Source: Stachybotrys elegans (Eukaryota > Ascomycota > Sordariomycetes > Hypocreales > Stachybotryaceae). Taken from it: a stretch of DNA of 64,000 nucleotides. Below the pieces are notes generated by a model. The model was not told the origin of the DNA and ran no database searches. It worked only from the letters and a program-made list of their open reading frames with translations. A program made the translations under genes and the position numbers. This document shows, piece by piece, positions 1-9,909 of the stretch; positions within the stretch are counted from its first letter, which is position 1, and each line of letters opens with the position of its first letter. Location: assembly GCA_020746835.1 (NCBI GenBank), contig JAGPNK010000002.1:744001-808000 (forward strand), read 5' to 3'.

Positions 1-3000
1 TCCCGTAGCACCAAGCCGATGGTTCCAGAGCTTGGATATCCTCTTCCCTGCGAACTTCAGGGTCGATTCACTAGCCAATACCGTCCTTCGCTTGATAAGA
101 AAGGCGGGTTAGATGAACGAAGAGCTGAATCCCAGGGCTTGCTGGACGAGTTCGACCATTCTATGCACGCATTGGGGAAGCGACGGCCAAAATATACTGA
201 ATACCCACGTGAGCTCACTCAACCTATGCAATTGGCTATCACAAACTGACAGTACCAGATGCTTTCAAGGAACAGCTCAAGTCGGATGAGGCTTCGAAGA
301 AGAAGGCTAAGAAGGAGCTCGAAGGAGACAAGGATTCCAGGGAGGATCGCAATAAACCTGTGAGTCGGGGAAACTCCATTCACTGTCAACACATCCTAAC
401 ATCTCAGATTCGGTCCGCGACACGTCCTACCGACCCAGTTGAGGCCGCCGGTTGGGACGTGATTGGGATCGTTCATATAGATGAGGCCACGGCGCGAACC
501 AACTCCCTCATTGCCGGGCGAGTACAGCAGGCTGGCGATTTCTTCATCAAGCTTCGCAGTGATATGAACAAGTCGAAGCTGGATTTGGACCAAGCCATCA
601 AGGAGAAGCGAGCGGAAGCCGAGATCGCAGCTCTAAGACATGATGCGGATCAGAAGCGGGAGGCGCTCTACAAAGCGCTCGATGCGACGCTCATTCACGC
701 GGATGATGCCGTCTTGGACAATCTGGGTGGTCATCAGAAGCTCGTATTGAGTTTGGTCAACGTGTTGATCTCTTGCATCAAGGCTACCGATTTCTCCGGC
801 AAGCTTCCAGCCGCTGTCTGGGAACTCTTTACACATTTCCGCATGACCAAGAAAATCGCAGAGACAACCAATTTTGAAACCGTCAGGAAGAAGTTCGCTG
901 ACAAGGGCGACAAGAAGATGAAGGAACTCGTCCAGGAGGTTACTGTAAACATCAAGAAGCTCAGCAAGACCGAGGAATCGTCGACTGGGTACACGGGCAC
1001 CTCGAACAGACCCAAGGTGGCCAAGCCTGCAGATACTACATCAGTCAAGAGGAACCGAGATGATGAAGCCGACACGCGAACCGTCAAGAAGATTGCAGTG
1101 GAGCCCGGGACCAGCCTCCTCAGCAAGAAGCTCGCTCAACCCAAGATCCAGCCTCCCATGTCGAGGACCGGCGCGGCAAAGACTGGTCTATCTTCTGTGC
1201 TCCCCGGCAAGATGAAGCCGGTGGCAAAGCCTACACCCAGGCCCGAACAGCCTGCTGGGGATGACAGTGCCTCTGGCCCTTCGGACGATAAGGGCAGCAA
1301 GGTGGAAGTAAAGAAGACTGTCAGCAAGTTTGAGCCCAAGGGTCCCAGGACAGAGACGCCTGTCCCGCTGCCGAAGGTGCCGACATCTTCAACGTCGAGC
1401 GCCCTATCAGGCATCGCCTCGCTGCTCGATTCCATCAACGCACCAAAGGCGGATTCTCCAGGCGCTACACCGAAAGAGGCCAAAGGCGCTGACGTCGTAG
1501 AGACAGCTGAGGAAAAGGCAAAACGGCTCAAGAAAGAAGCCCGCCGAAAGCTACGCGTCAGTTGGAAGCCAGAGAATGAGCTTGTTCAGGTCAAGATCTT
1601 CCACAAGGACGATGGCGAGGATGATGGCCGGGAGGGCAACATGATCCGCGACGCGGCCGACGACCGATCTGAAGGTATGGTCCTCAAACAGAGAGCGGCA
1701 GACGTGGACGAGGATGATGAGGACGACGACATTCCCTACCAGCCTTGGGTTGGGCCCGTTGCAACCAACTTTTCTGTGCTACCCGAAGAGGTCCGTCACA
1801 AGAACTACGTGACCCGCGGCGGAAACGTTACGTTTGCTACAGAGGAGCAGCAGCTCATTGCTGAGCGAGAACAAAAGGAGCTTATGGCACTCTACACCGA
1901 CATTGACGACATTCCGGCCACGCCTAAGTCGCCGCCACCGGATTTGTCGGCCATTGACTCGGAGAGGAAGACTGTGCAGCTGCCTTCCGAGGATGCCAAG
2001 TTCCAAGAGATTCATCTGCGTTGGCGTGATGAGCAGCAGATGGGTATCGACGGGGCTCTGTACGCAGCGACCAAGCGCCTGGACGCCAAGGGTGCTCCAT
2101 CTAGCCAGTTGGACACCATCTTCGGCCGTCTAAGGGAGGCGCCCACTGGGATACCTCATACAGCTCAGTCATCAACCAGCGGTTCGAGCATACGTCTTGG
2201 ACCTTCAAACGTCAAGATTCCACTCCTCGTGGGTGCCGCTGCCGAAGGACAGGCACTTGCTATTCTTGAGTCGGAAAAGATCAAGACATGGCACGATCGC
2301 TCTCCCATCATCCCAGACCCAACACGGGTGCACAATTATGCGGACGAAAAGACACAGATGGCCGCAATGGTTGTTGAGCTCACATCAAAGGTGCTTTCGG
2401 GCAAACCGTACCCGGCTACTGCACCGCCCGAGTGGCTCCTGGATGATGATGAGAGGGTTCGTGAATGGTGGCTGGGATATAACAAGGAAGCCGCCGCCAA
2501 ACAGAAGAAGATGGAAGAAGAGCGTGCCAAGGCTGAGGCTGAAGCGAGTGCTGCCGCGACTGCAGCCGCCATCGCCGCCGCCAGCGCCGGAAACGCACAG
2601 CAAGACTGGAGCGCATACTATGCACAGCAGCAGGCATACGCACCATACATGGCACTCTTGCAGCAGATGAACGGTGGCCAGCAAAATGCCCAGGCAGGTG
2701 GAGCGAATGCTCAGGCGATCCCGGATAATCAGCTTCAGTCGATTCTGGCAGCCATCAACCAGCCATCGCAACCCCAGGCTCAGGCTCAGGCCCAGCAACC
2801 TCTGAGTGCGGCCAGCTTCCTCAACCCTAATGATCCTTCCTACCAGCAAGTCATGATGCTGGCTCAAATGTCACAGGGACAGGGGCAGGGGCAAATGTCT
2901 GGAACCAACGGAAATCACGATGGTGAACGCGATTGGGATCGCAACGACAATTACCAGTCAGGGTCGTACAAGGACAACAAGGGCAAGAAGAAGGCCACGC

Positions 3001-3110
3001 TGCCGCCGCACAAGCCAGCAAACAGGGCCCTCATTGGCACGAAGCCATGCACGTTCTGGCAGCAGGGCAAGTGTGCCAGAGGCGATAAGTGCACATTCAG
3101 ACACGACTAG
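1..3110 (+). CDS. PNUTS/Ppn1-like PP1-regulatory CCCH zinc-finger protein (5' end outside window)
   Basis: Exons <1-208, 253-359 and 408-3110; both introns (44 and 48 nt) are GT-AG and the second has a CTAAC branch site. The frame is open to base 1, so the start lies upstream; 1005 residues are visible. A helical region near visible residues 170-270 resembles the TFIIS N-terminal/LW fold. An RVSW motif (1554-1565, about residue 488), followed by an acidic stretch, matches the RVxF/W docking motif for protein phosphatase 1. The last residues form a Cx7Cx5Cx3H zinc finger (3048-3104). The order TFIIS-like domain, PP1 motif, C-terminal CCCH is that of vertebrate PNUTS; the fission-yeast relative Ppn1 works in the 3'-end-processing and transcription-termination phosphatase module. 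Ala/Gln-rich low complexity lies between about 2520 and 2900. The PP1 role is inferred from motifs. Confidence 0.8.
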
Positions 3111-3446
3111 CATTCTGGAAGTGGATTGTACGATGCAAGAAAGGGAAGAGCATACGATAGATAGGGCATCTACGGGTTCACTGGACGCGACACGGGGGTT
3201 TTATTCGGTCGGGGGTTGAATTCCAGTCAACCAAATTGGTGCCTGCTCAAGAGGCATTGCGTGTATATTTCTGTATTTCTATCATAAAATAAACGGGCTT
3301 GGGGGTGTCGCAAGGACAGACGACAATTTTTTTTCTTGTTAATGCGAGCCGCTAGGGCTTGGGCAATATTTAAATAAAGCTATCATCACATCATGTTGTG
3401 CTTATTTGCCTAGTATTTGCTTGCTTCATGTTGTGTATGCCCTTCC
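3111..3446. other. 3' intergenic region between convergent genes
   Basis: Short AT-rich region between the stop of the PNUTS-like gene and the stop of translin. It must hold both 3' ends. An AATAAA-like element (AAAATAAACG near 3284) could serve the plus-strand gene. I see no gene. Confidence 0.5.
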
Positions 3447-4417
3447 TTACTCGGCCGTCTTCATCTCGGTGTCTGCCTCTCCAGCACGCTTGACCAGTCC
3501 TCGCAGGCTCAGGTCGTAGACGACGTCCTCGACTCGCTTGACATCATACTTGACGGCGTCGGCGCGCTTGCGCAGCACGTCGTTCTTCAGGTTAAGGAGT
3601 TGGAACCCGGCAAAGAGATCCTTGATGAAGGCGCTGATGGTCATGGGCAGTTCAAAGTCCCCCAAGGTGACGGCGTTGGTGGCCAAGCGGGCGAGCTCGG
3701 ATGTGAGGTCGGTAAGGGACAGGAGATACTCCTCGATTGTGAAGTGGAATGCGTCCTGGTCCTTGAGGTTTGTAGGGACTAGGGTAGGGGAGCGGTCAGT
3801 CGTGGCTCTGGAGGGCTTGAGGGTTAAACGAGAAAAAGTCTTACCTTTGAAGATGGTGCCTACTTCTTCGAGGGTCATGAGACGGCCAAGCTCTGAGGGC
3901 TGGGTCTCGGTGCTGAAGCCACCAAGCCAGCCGCAGTGGACGGCTGTGCCTATCGCGTTCTGGACGGTGCGTTGCCACTTGAAGTTGTATCTTGAGTGCC
4001 GTGAGCATTTGTTCACCACAAACCACAGTGGGCTCCTAGGTTGAGGGCAGTGTCTTGCTCACTTGTAATACGGATGCTGGGAAGCCACCTCGCTCAGCTC
4101 GGCCACGATGGCCACCTCCTCCTTGACGGCATCCTCAATCTGCGCGACGAGGACCGGATCTGCGAAACATCCATCACAAGTCAGCGTGACAACTCCCTTG
4201 CCATGGTGTGCAGGGTAGGGCGGGTCGTGGACAGAGCCTTACAGCGAGCGCGGGGTGTAGAGTGAACGCGGGAGAGGAGGGCCTGGGCGGTAGCGACGGC
4301 ACGCTCCAGGCGCTGGATGATCTGGGTGAGGGTGTCGCGGACCTGCGTCTCCTCGTCGATCTTGTCCTTGAGGTAGGCGAAGATGGAAGGGTCCAGGAGG
4401 GGCGTGTCGGCGGACAT
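3447..4417 (-). CDS. TSN: translin
   Basis: Exons 4417-4243, 4159-4063, 3990-3845 and 3778-3447 give 249 aa, close to the family's usual 220-240. The C-terminal half reads as translin, for example EYLLSLTDLTSELARLATNA and the stretch ending VEDVVYDLSLRGL. The N-terminal exon is a helical region with regular heptad character. Translin is a single-stranded RNA/DNA-binding protein that forms octamers and, with TRAX, the C3PO RNase complex; TRAX is not in this window. All three introns are GT-AG, and the frames join without forcing. The start ATG (4417) is the first in the exon and gives the expected length. It converges with the PNUTS-like gene and points away from the U2 gene on the same strand. 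Confidence 0.93.
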
Positions 4418-4761
4418 GGTTGGTGATGTGAAGATTTGGAGGTTACGTGGGGATAGTTGATGACGATGAAAGATTGGGTTTTTCTTCTCTGGGAGTAGGA
4501 ACATTACATGGCAAATAGCTCGACGGCACAAAGAGCAGGATGATGATTCAGATGTCACGGGTGTTACAGCATTGACAGTAAATTGGAGGATGAATTATTA
4601 TCTTGTGCTGCGAATTTGGCCTTTGCCCTACGAACGAGTTCTGCAAAAATCCCGACTACGACAGTCTCAACCAACACCAACACGTCAACACGGGTCATGG
4701 GATGAATTTGGTTCTTCTTCACCATCCAGGCAAGCCTGAAAGAGCAATGAAAAAACAAAAG
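4418..4761. other. intergenic, translin 5' side / U2 3' side
   Basis: Holds the translin promoter and the sequence just past the 3' end of the U2 snRNA gene. The open frames here have no recognisable protein character. Confidence 0.5.
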
Positions 4762-4948
4762 GTTCGCGTCACCTGGAGGCAGTGTAATACCAGGGACACT
4801 GTGGGCGGAATCATGTGCAAGCACAGAGGAAACCACCCGAGAGCCAAAAATAAGAATAATCACGATTGTTCTCCTTAGAGAACTTTCAGAGATTAAACTG
4901 AAAAGAACAGATACTACACTTGATCTAAGCCAAAAGGCAAAGAGAGCT
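4762..4948 (-). ncRNA. U2 spliceosomal snRNA
   Basis: Read on the minus strand, the 5' part gives the near-invariant U2 segment: the GGCTTAGATCAAGTGTAGTA core, with the branch-site-pairing GTAGTA at RNA positions 32-37 (4917-4912), then the SL IIa region TTCAGTTTAATCTCTG. An Sm-type site ATTTTTGG is at 4851-4844. The 3' part has the stem-loop IV motif CCTGGTATTACACTGCCTCC (about 4795-4774), almost identical to the metazoan loop. The length, about 187 nt, equals that of canonical U2. The 5' end is set by alignment to the standard start and the 3' end is approximate. U2 pairs with the intron branch site in the spliceosome. Long-looking open frames over this interval are artefacts. Confidence 0.95.
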
Positions 4949-4997
4949 AAAGAAGAAAGGAAAGAAAAAATCCCAAAAAGTTGGCGGGCGAGCGATG

Positions 4998-5005
4998 AAT
5001 TTATA
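4998..5005 (-). promoter_or_regulatory. TATA-like box of the U2 gene
   Basis: The minus strand reads TATAAATT about 50 nt upstream of the predicted U2 5' end. It is the only TATA-like element nearby. Its role is inferred from position. Confidence 0.35.
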
Positions 5006-5094
5006 GGAGCTAGGAGGGCGGTGTGAGGGGCTGGGCGGCAGAATTCTCTGGCCAATGGGCGCGGAGCCCACTGTAGGCAGCAGCTGTGGGGGGT

Positions 5095-5541
5095 TTGAGC
5101 CTCAGGATTCTTCTCTTTGGTTGGCTCAACGCTGAATGGCCTGTCCTCTGTGCCCCACGTAGGTAGGCCATCCGTTCCGTAAAGTAAAAAAATGCAGTGA
5201 ATATGCACGCCTGGGGTTGCAATCCGTCACTTTACGGTGCTAAGGTGCCTCTTGGAGTACCAAGCATGTCTATGAATCCACTTATATGGAAACCTCTGAT
5301 ATCAATCTGCTAGTTATCTTGCAGAGAATTATCAGGTTATATGCAGTCTCCATCTATCCACCCCCTAATAGATACCAACAGCTAGTGAAAGCCAACCTTC
5401 TTAACAACACAGCCATAGATTTATTGCTCAATACTTGTGGTGAGTGAAGATGACTATCTTACAAGTAGCTCCCACAAACAAGCCCTCGGCAATAACGGTA
5501 GGTGCTTGCAAGACAATAGACACGTAATAGCCAGATAGATT
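5095..5541. repeat. decayed tandem duplication, unit 1
   Basis: Unit 1 has two blocks that recur in the same order in unit 2 (5542-5895). Block 1 (about 5100-5200) shares GGCCATCCGTTCCGT and AAGTAAAAAAATGCAGTGAA with 5592-5637. Block 2 (about 5366-5520) shares GTGAAAGCCAACCTTC-like sequence, TTGCTCAATACT and GGTGCTTGC-like sequence with 5725-5880. Differences in block 2 are mostly transitions in which unit 1 carries A or T where unit 2 has G or C (for example AACAACAC versus AACGACGC). The segment between the blocks is unrelated or strongly diverged. Confidence 0.75.
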
Positions 5542-5895
5542 GAGGTTCAGGATCCTTCTCTTTGGGCGCCGCCTGTGCTCCCCCACGTACCTAGTTTAGT
5601 AGGCCATCCGTTCCGTGAAGTAAAAAAATGCAGTGAAAAGGACCAAGCGCACCGTCACGGACAAAACTCACCATAGGTACGAAGTGTTTTGTCCGGTACT
5701 AGGTTGAGCTGAGTACTCCCGTACTCCTAAATAGATGCCAGCATCCAATGAAAGCCAACCTTCCCAACGACGCAGCCATGGATGCTCTCTGAATTTGTTG
5801 CTCAATACTCGTGGTAAGTGTGATGATGATTGCCATGAACAAGCCGTCGGCGGTAACCGTGGATGCTTGCGAGGCGACAAACATGTAAAGGTAGC
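5542..5895. repeat. decayed tandem duplication, unit 2
   Basis: Partner of 5095-5541 and the GC-richer, less decayed copy. On the minus strand, block 2 keeps an open frame of 61 codons (5884-5699) with a hydrophobic MAIIITL segment, so the ancestral unit may have held part of a membrane-protein exon. I do not recognise the family and call no gene. Confidence 0.7.
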
Positions 5896-6918
5896 CCGAC
5901 GTGTCTGGGGGTTAGGCCTTGCCAACGGTCTGGGCATGGGCTCAGGTATGCAGCTTCGTTCCTGGCGGTGGTTGATGCGCAGCCTGCTTGCCAGGACTCG
6001 GCAGCTTCACCGCCGTGGAGGCTTCCTCACTGTTCACCGGACGAGCAGAGCATCTGTCCGCGTCGCCCTCGCGCCTCCAACCAAGGAATGCTGCTCGCCA
6101 TACTTTTGCATCTGACCAGAAGAAATATCGTTTCCCTCAATAGATATCCTCCTTATGCTGTTGTTTTAATTGACACGGTTCCATGCTCATTTCTCGAAAT
6201 TTCTTTCTATCCGTGCGAACGTGGTGATGATGACGAAAACATCTAGACTTCTGCACCTACCCTTCACGCGAAAGACGCTATCGAACGCGTGCATCTCTCC
6301 CTGATTCACACGTGCAGGCAGCATACAGTCATGCATTCATTCTACATCGTACATACACGTCGCTTTCTCCTTCAGAATCCTCTACGATGCTTCAGCTGTT
6401 GAGCCCAGGAGGGGAAGGAGAAGCCTCCTCGCCATGAAGCGTACAACCTGATGAACCAGGCCCGAGCTGCCCATCTACCGTGCGTCACGGACGTCTCAGT
6501 CACCACAAAGGCCTTCGCCGCATCGGCATGGTTAACGGACACTAGCCGCGAATTTCCGCCTACACCTCAGGCACGCTGCAGTGGGCGAGGTTGATTCGAA
6601 AACTGTACGCAGCCGCCAGCAACCACCTGCTATGCCCGGACAGAACAATACCCGACGTCCTTAATATTGTTCCTCCAACCACGACCTTGTCCTCTGCTGC
6701 GATTCACAAACCCCATTCAACAACATTCTCAAATGCTATGCAACTGCTGCTGTCCCGCAAGAATACCTGCCCTGGCTGAGATTGCTATCCCACCAGCGCT
6801 TCCTATATAACGATGCCGATAGCCCGGATGGAAGAACCCTCACTGCGTCTTCAAGCTTATATCTGTCCTCAATTTCTTCCTTACTAGCCCTTGATCCATC
6901 CTTAACGATATCCTCGTC
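5896..6918. other. intergenic, sedolisin upstream region
   Basis: No supported gene. Open frames at 5863-6246 and 6591-6779 lack recognisable motifs. The 3' part is the promoter and leader of the sedolisin gene. Confidence 0.5.
6803..6809 (+). promoter_or_regulatory. TATA box of the sedolisin gene
   Basis: TATATAA lies 110 nt before the ATG at 6919, a usual fungal spacing. Assigned by sequence and position only. Confidence 0.5.
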
Positions 6919-9006
6919 ATGTTGGCAAAGCTGCTTCTTCCAGCCGCGTGCCTGCTGCTGCAGGTAACAGCGCCCTTTGTCTCTGCCAAACCCATCGCCA
7001 GCTCCAAACAAGATGGCATCTTCGCCGGCCATGCTCCGTCAGACAACCACCTCATCCACCTGTCCATAGCCCTGCAGCCCGCCGACGAAACGCTGCTGGA
7101 CCGCACGCTGCTTGCCGTCTCTGACCCGGACAGCGAGCGCTACGGCAGACACCTCACGCGGGAGGAGGCAAAGGCGCTGCTCCAGCCCAGGGCAGAGTCC
7201 ACTGATGCCGTGCGGCGCTGGATCGCTGACGCTGGCGTCCCGGATTCCCATGTCCTTGACAATGGACAGATGATCCATGCGCACGTTCCAATTGAAAGGG
7301 CCGAGACGCTGCTCGCTGCTCGTTTCCGCATCGTTGCTCGTGGCGATACGCACGTCCTTCGAGCTCCCAAGTACTCTGTCCCGGTCGAGCTCCGTCACCA
7401 CATCAGCGTCATCCATCCCAGCATCTCCTTTGGAGACACCACAATCCAGGGGAGCACCATCTATCCCACCTTTCCCAAGGAAAAGAAGCCGTGGAATCAC
7501 CTCGGCCCTCGTCGCCAGTCTCCTGGCACCCGCAAAACACCAACCGACATCGAGGCATGTCGTAATGCCACAACTCCAGCCTGTCTGCGCGAGATGTACC
7601 GCATTGGTGACGATATGGCTACACCTTCCAACCGATCACTCTTTGGCATCGCTGGTTTTAGCCATGTATGTCGTTCCCAAGCCGTGTCAACGGCAATTCA
7701 TCTGACATTTCCCTAGCAAGCTGCGCAATACCATGAGCTCGAGCAATTCATCGACGAATGGGCTCCGTATGCCAAAGGCGCCAACTTCTCCGTCGAGTCC
7801 ATCAACGATGGCGACAATCCTCAGGGCGAATATCCCAGCGGTGAGGCCAATCTCAACATACAATACGCAATGGCCTTGGCGTACGACGTTCCCATCAGGT
7901 TCTATTCCACAGGTGGCGAGAACCACGATTTTATCCCTGACCTCGAGTATAACCCCCCTCCCCCCCTTTCATGACCATGCCCATGCTTACGACGTTGTAG
8001 CCTCTACGACCCAAGCATCGCCTACGTAGAGCCATACCTCGAGCTCACCAACCATCTCATCGACCTCGACGACGACCAGCTCCCTCAGGTAATCTCCATC
8101 TCCTACGGCGTTAACGAACAACACCTCCCCATGGCCTACGCCACGCAAGTTTGCAACGCCTTCGGTCAGCTCGGTACCCGCGGCGTCTCCGTCGTTGTCG
8201 CCGCCGGCAACCTCGGCCCAGGCATCTCCTGCCGGTCCAATGACGGGACAAACACGACCAAGTTCCTACCCGTATTCCCGGCCTCCTGCCCCTACGTGAC
8301 GACCGTCGGCGGCACCGAGAGCAACTGTCCCGAGGTCGCATGGAACTCCTCCTCAGGTGGCTTCTCCGAGTACTTTAGCCGTCCCAAGTGGCAGGACGCT
8401 GCTGTTGGGGGGTATCTCAAGAAACTAGGCGACCAGTGGAAAGGATATTACAACCCCAAGGGACGAGGTATACCGGATGTTGCTGCGCAAGCCGACAACT
8501 ACCGCATCTACAACCACGACGAGATCGAAGCCACTGGTGGCACGAGGTAAGACAGCTGGCATTCCCTTCTTCATGCAGTCGCTCACTCAGGCACATGACA
8601 GCGCCGCAGCTCCCGTCTTCGCCTCCATCGTCGCCCTCCTCAACAACGAACGGCTCAGGCAGGACAAACCCGCCCTCGGCTTCCTAAACCCTTTGATCTA
8701 CAAGTTTGGCCACTCCGGTTTCACCGAGTAAGTCCTTAGCACACCACCCACTTCTCGCCAAGACAACTCACGTACTGACATTGCACTTCCAGCATCAAGC
8801 AGGGCCGCTCCGTGGGATGCCCGGGAACAAGCCTCTGGGGTCTCCCCTCGCCTCTTGTCCCCGATGCTGGGTGGAGTGCTGTCGAGGGTTGGGATCCCGT
8901 GACGGGCTGGGGCACGCCGCTGTATGATAAGCTCAAGAAGTTGGTCACGAGCGACATGGCTAATGGTCTGTTGCCAAAACTTCCTGCCTGCAAGAGGAAC
9001 GAATAG
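6919..9006 (+). CDS. secreted sedolisin-family (S53) protease, tripeptidyl-peptidase type, with Asp-to-Asn changes at key sites
   Basis: Exons 6919-7665, 7717-7946, 8001-8546, 8602-8727 and 8793-9006 give 620 aa. A signal peptide (MLAKLLLPAACLLLQVTAP then SA) is followed by the S53 pro-domain (to about residue 200) and the catalytic domain. The nucleophile motif GGTSAAAP is rebuilt across the third intron, and the C-terminal calcium-site region (DIKQG ... AGWSAVEGWDPVTGWGTP) is intact. The general-base Glu is present in GEANLN (Glu 7843-7845), but the usual E-x3-D aspartate is Asn (7855-7857). The oxyanion-hole Asp of the SGDxG motif is also Asn, in AAGNLG (8209-8211). Family enzymes act at acid pH outside the cell or in the vacuole. 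Whether this one is active, pH-shifted or a pseudoenzyme cannot be read from sequence. Confidence 0.9.
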
Positions 9007-9909
9007 GCTTAATAGGGGCAGGCCCATCCATGAGGCTATCCAATCTCGCCTTGCCTCACTTGCACACAAATCTCCATTCTTCTACGTAGGAAACGGTTTC
9101 AATTAAGATAATAGATGACTATGGCATAGATACAGCAGCATTTTAATACATTATATGTCTTCGCATTGTACGGTCCGTTCATTCCAGGTGGAGTCAATAG
9201 ACGACACTGGACGCAAATAGTCTGCTGTTGATCTTGGTGACTCTGAGGTGGAGGTCGAGAGGAGTGCTGGCGTAGGCGGGGGATATTTAAAGAAGGAGAA
9301 GAAGGAGAAGAAGGAGAAGGAGAAGAAGAAGAAGAAGAAGAAGAAGAAGAAGAAGAAGAAGAAGAAGAAGAAGAAGAAGAAGAAGAAGAAGAAGAAGAAG
9401 ATAACACTCTTTAGTAGCACCATAGAAAGCTTCTAGATGGAGTCATATTTCAATTTCATTCAAGGTCTACAATAAAGCTTGGAACATCATCCGACGCTGG
9501 CCCCTATCCATCAACAGGGCACACTGCGCGGAACTTCCCCCATCCTCAACATGCTGAGGGTAGATATCTGCACATACAAACCACATCCGTGTACACTTGG
9601 CCATAGTTCCATCCCAACCCCCATCGTCGTGGCCAGCCCTCTTTCGCCCCAGCGCCATCTTTCCATATACAAGCAACAGCAAGGTCCTTTTAAAACATCA
9701 GTCGCGGTGAAGAAAGAATCGTGAAAAAAAAATACGGATGGGTATAGATCCAGGACCGTCATTGCGTCAGCGGGGCAAGACCCAGCCCTGCGAGACGCCC
9801 GCTGTGCGATTCATCAAGGTATACCAAGAAAACTCCAAGCCGAAGAGTAAAGAAACAAAAACAAAGAGTTGTGTTCGTGTCAATTACGTCACAGACGCTC
9901 TTCCACTGC
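9007..9909. other. intergenic between convergent genes
   Basis: Contains the 3' ends of the sedolisin (+) and chitin synthase (-) genes and the GAA microsatellite. I see no coding gene. Confidence 0.5.
9291..9401 (+). repeat. GAA/GGAGAA microsatellite (pure purine tract)
   Basis: About 110 nt of uninterrupted purine. It starts as AGAAGGAGAAGGAG-type repeats and becomes perfect (GAA)n from about 9320 to 9399. Lys-, Ser- or Phe-run open frames over it are artefacts. Length is likely polymorphic and prone to assembly error. Confidence 0.97.

Noticed and set aside
4564..5208. 214-codon minus-strand frame
   Set aside because: It runs through the U2 snRNA, so the sequence is constrained by the RNA, not a protein.
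8305..8319. TCGG-N5-CCGA match inside the sedolisin coding region
   Set aside because: It encodes VGGTE in exon 3 and matches 9 of 10 fixed bases; one such chance match of the shorter form is expected in 64 kb. Not counted as a regulon site.
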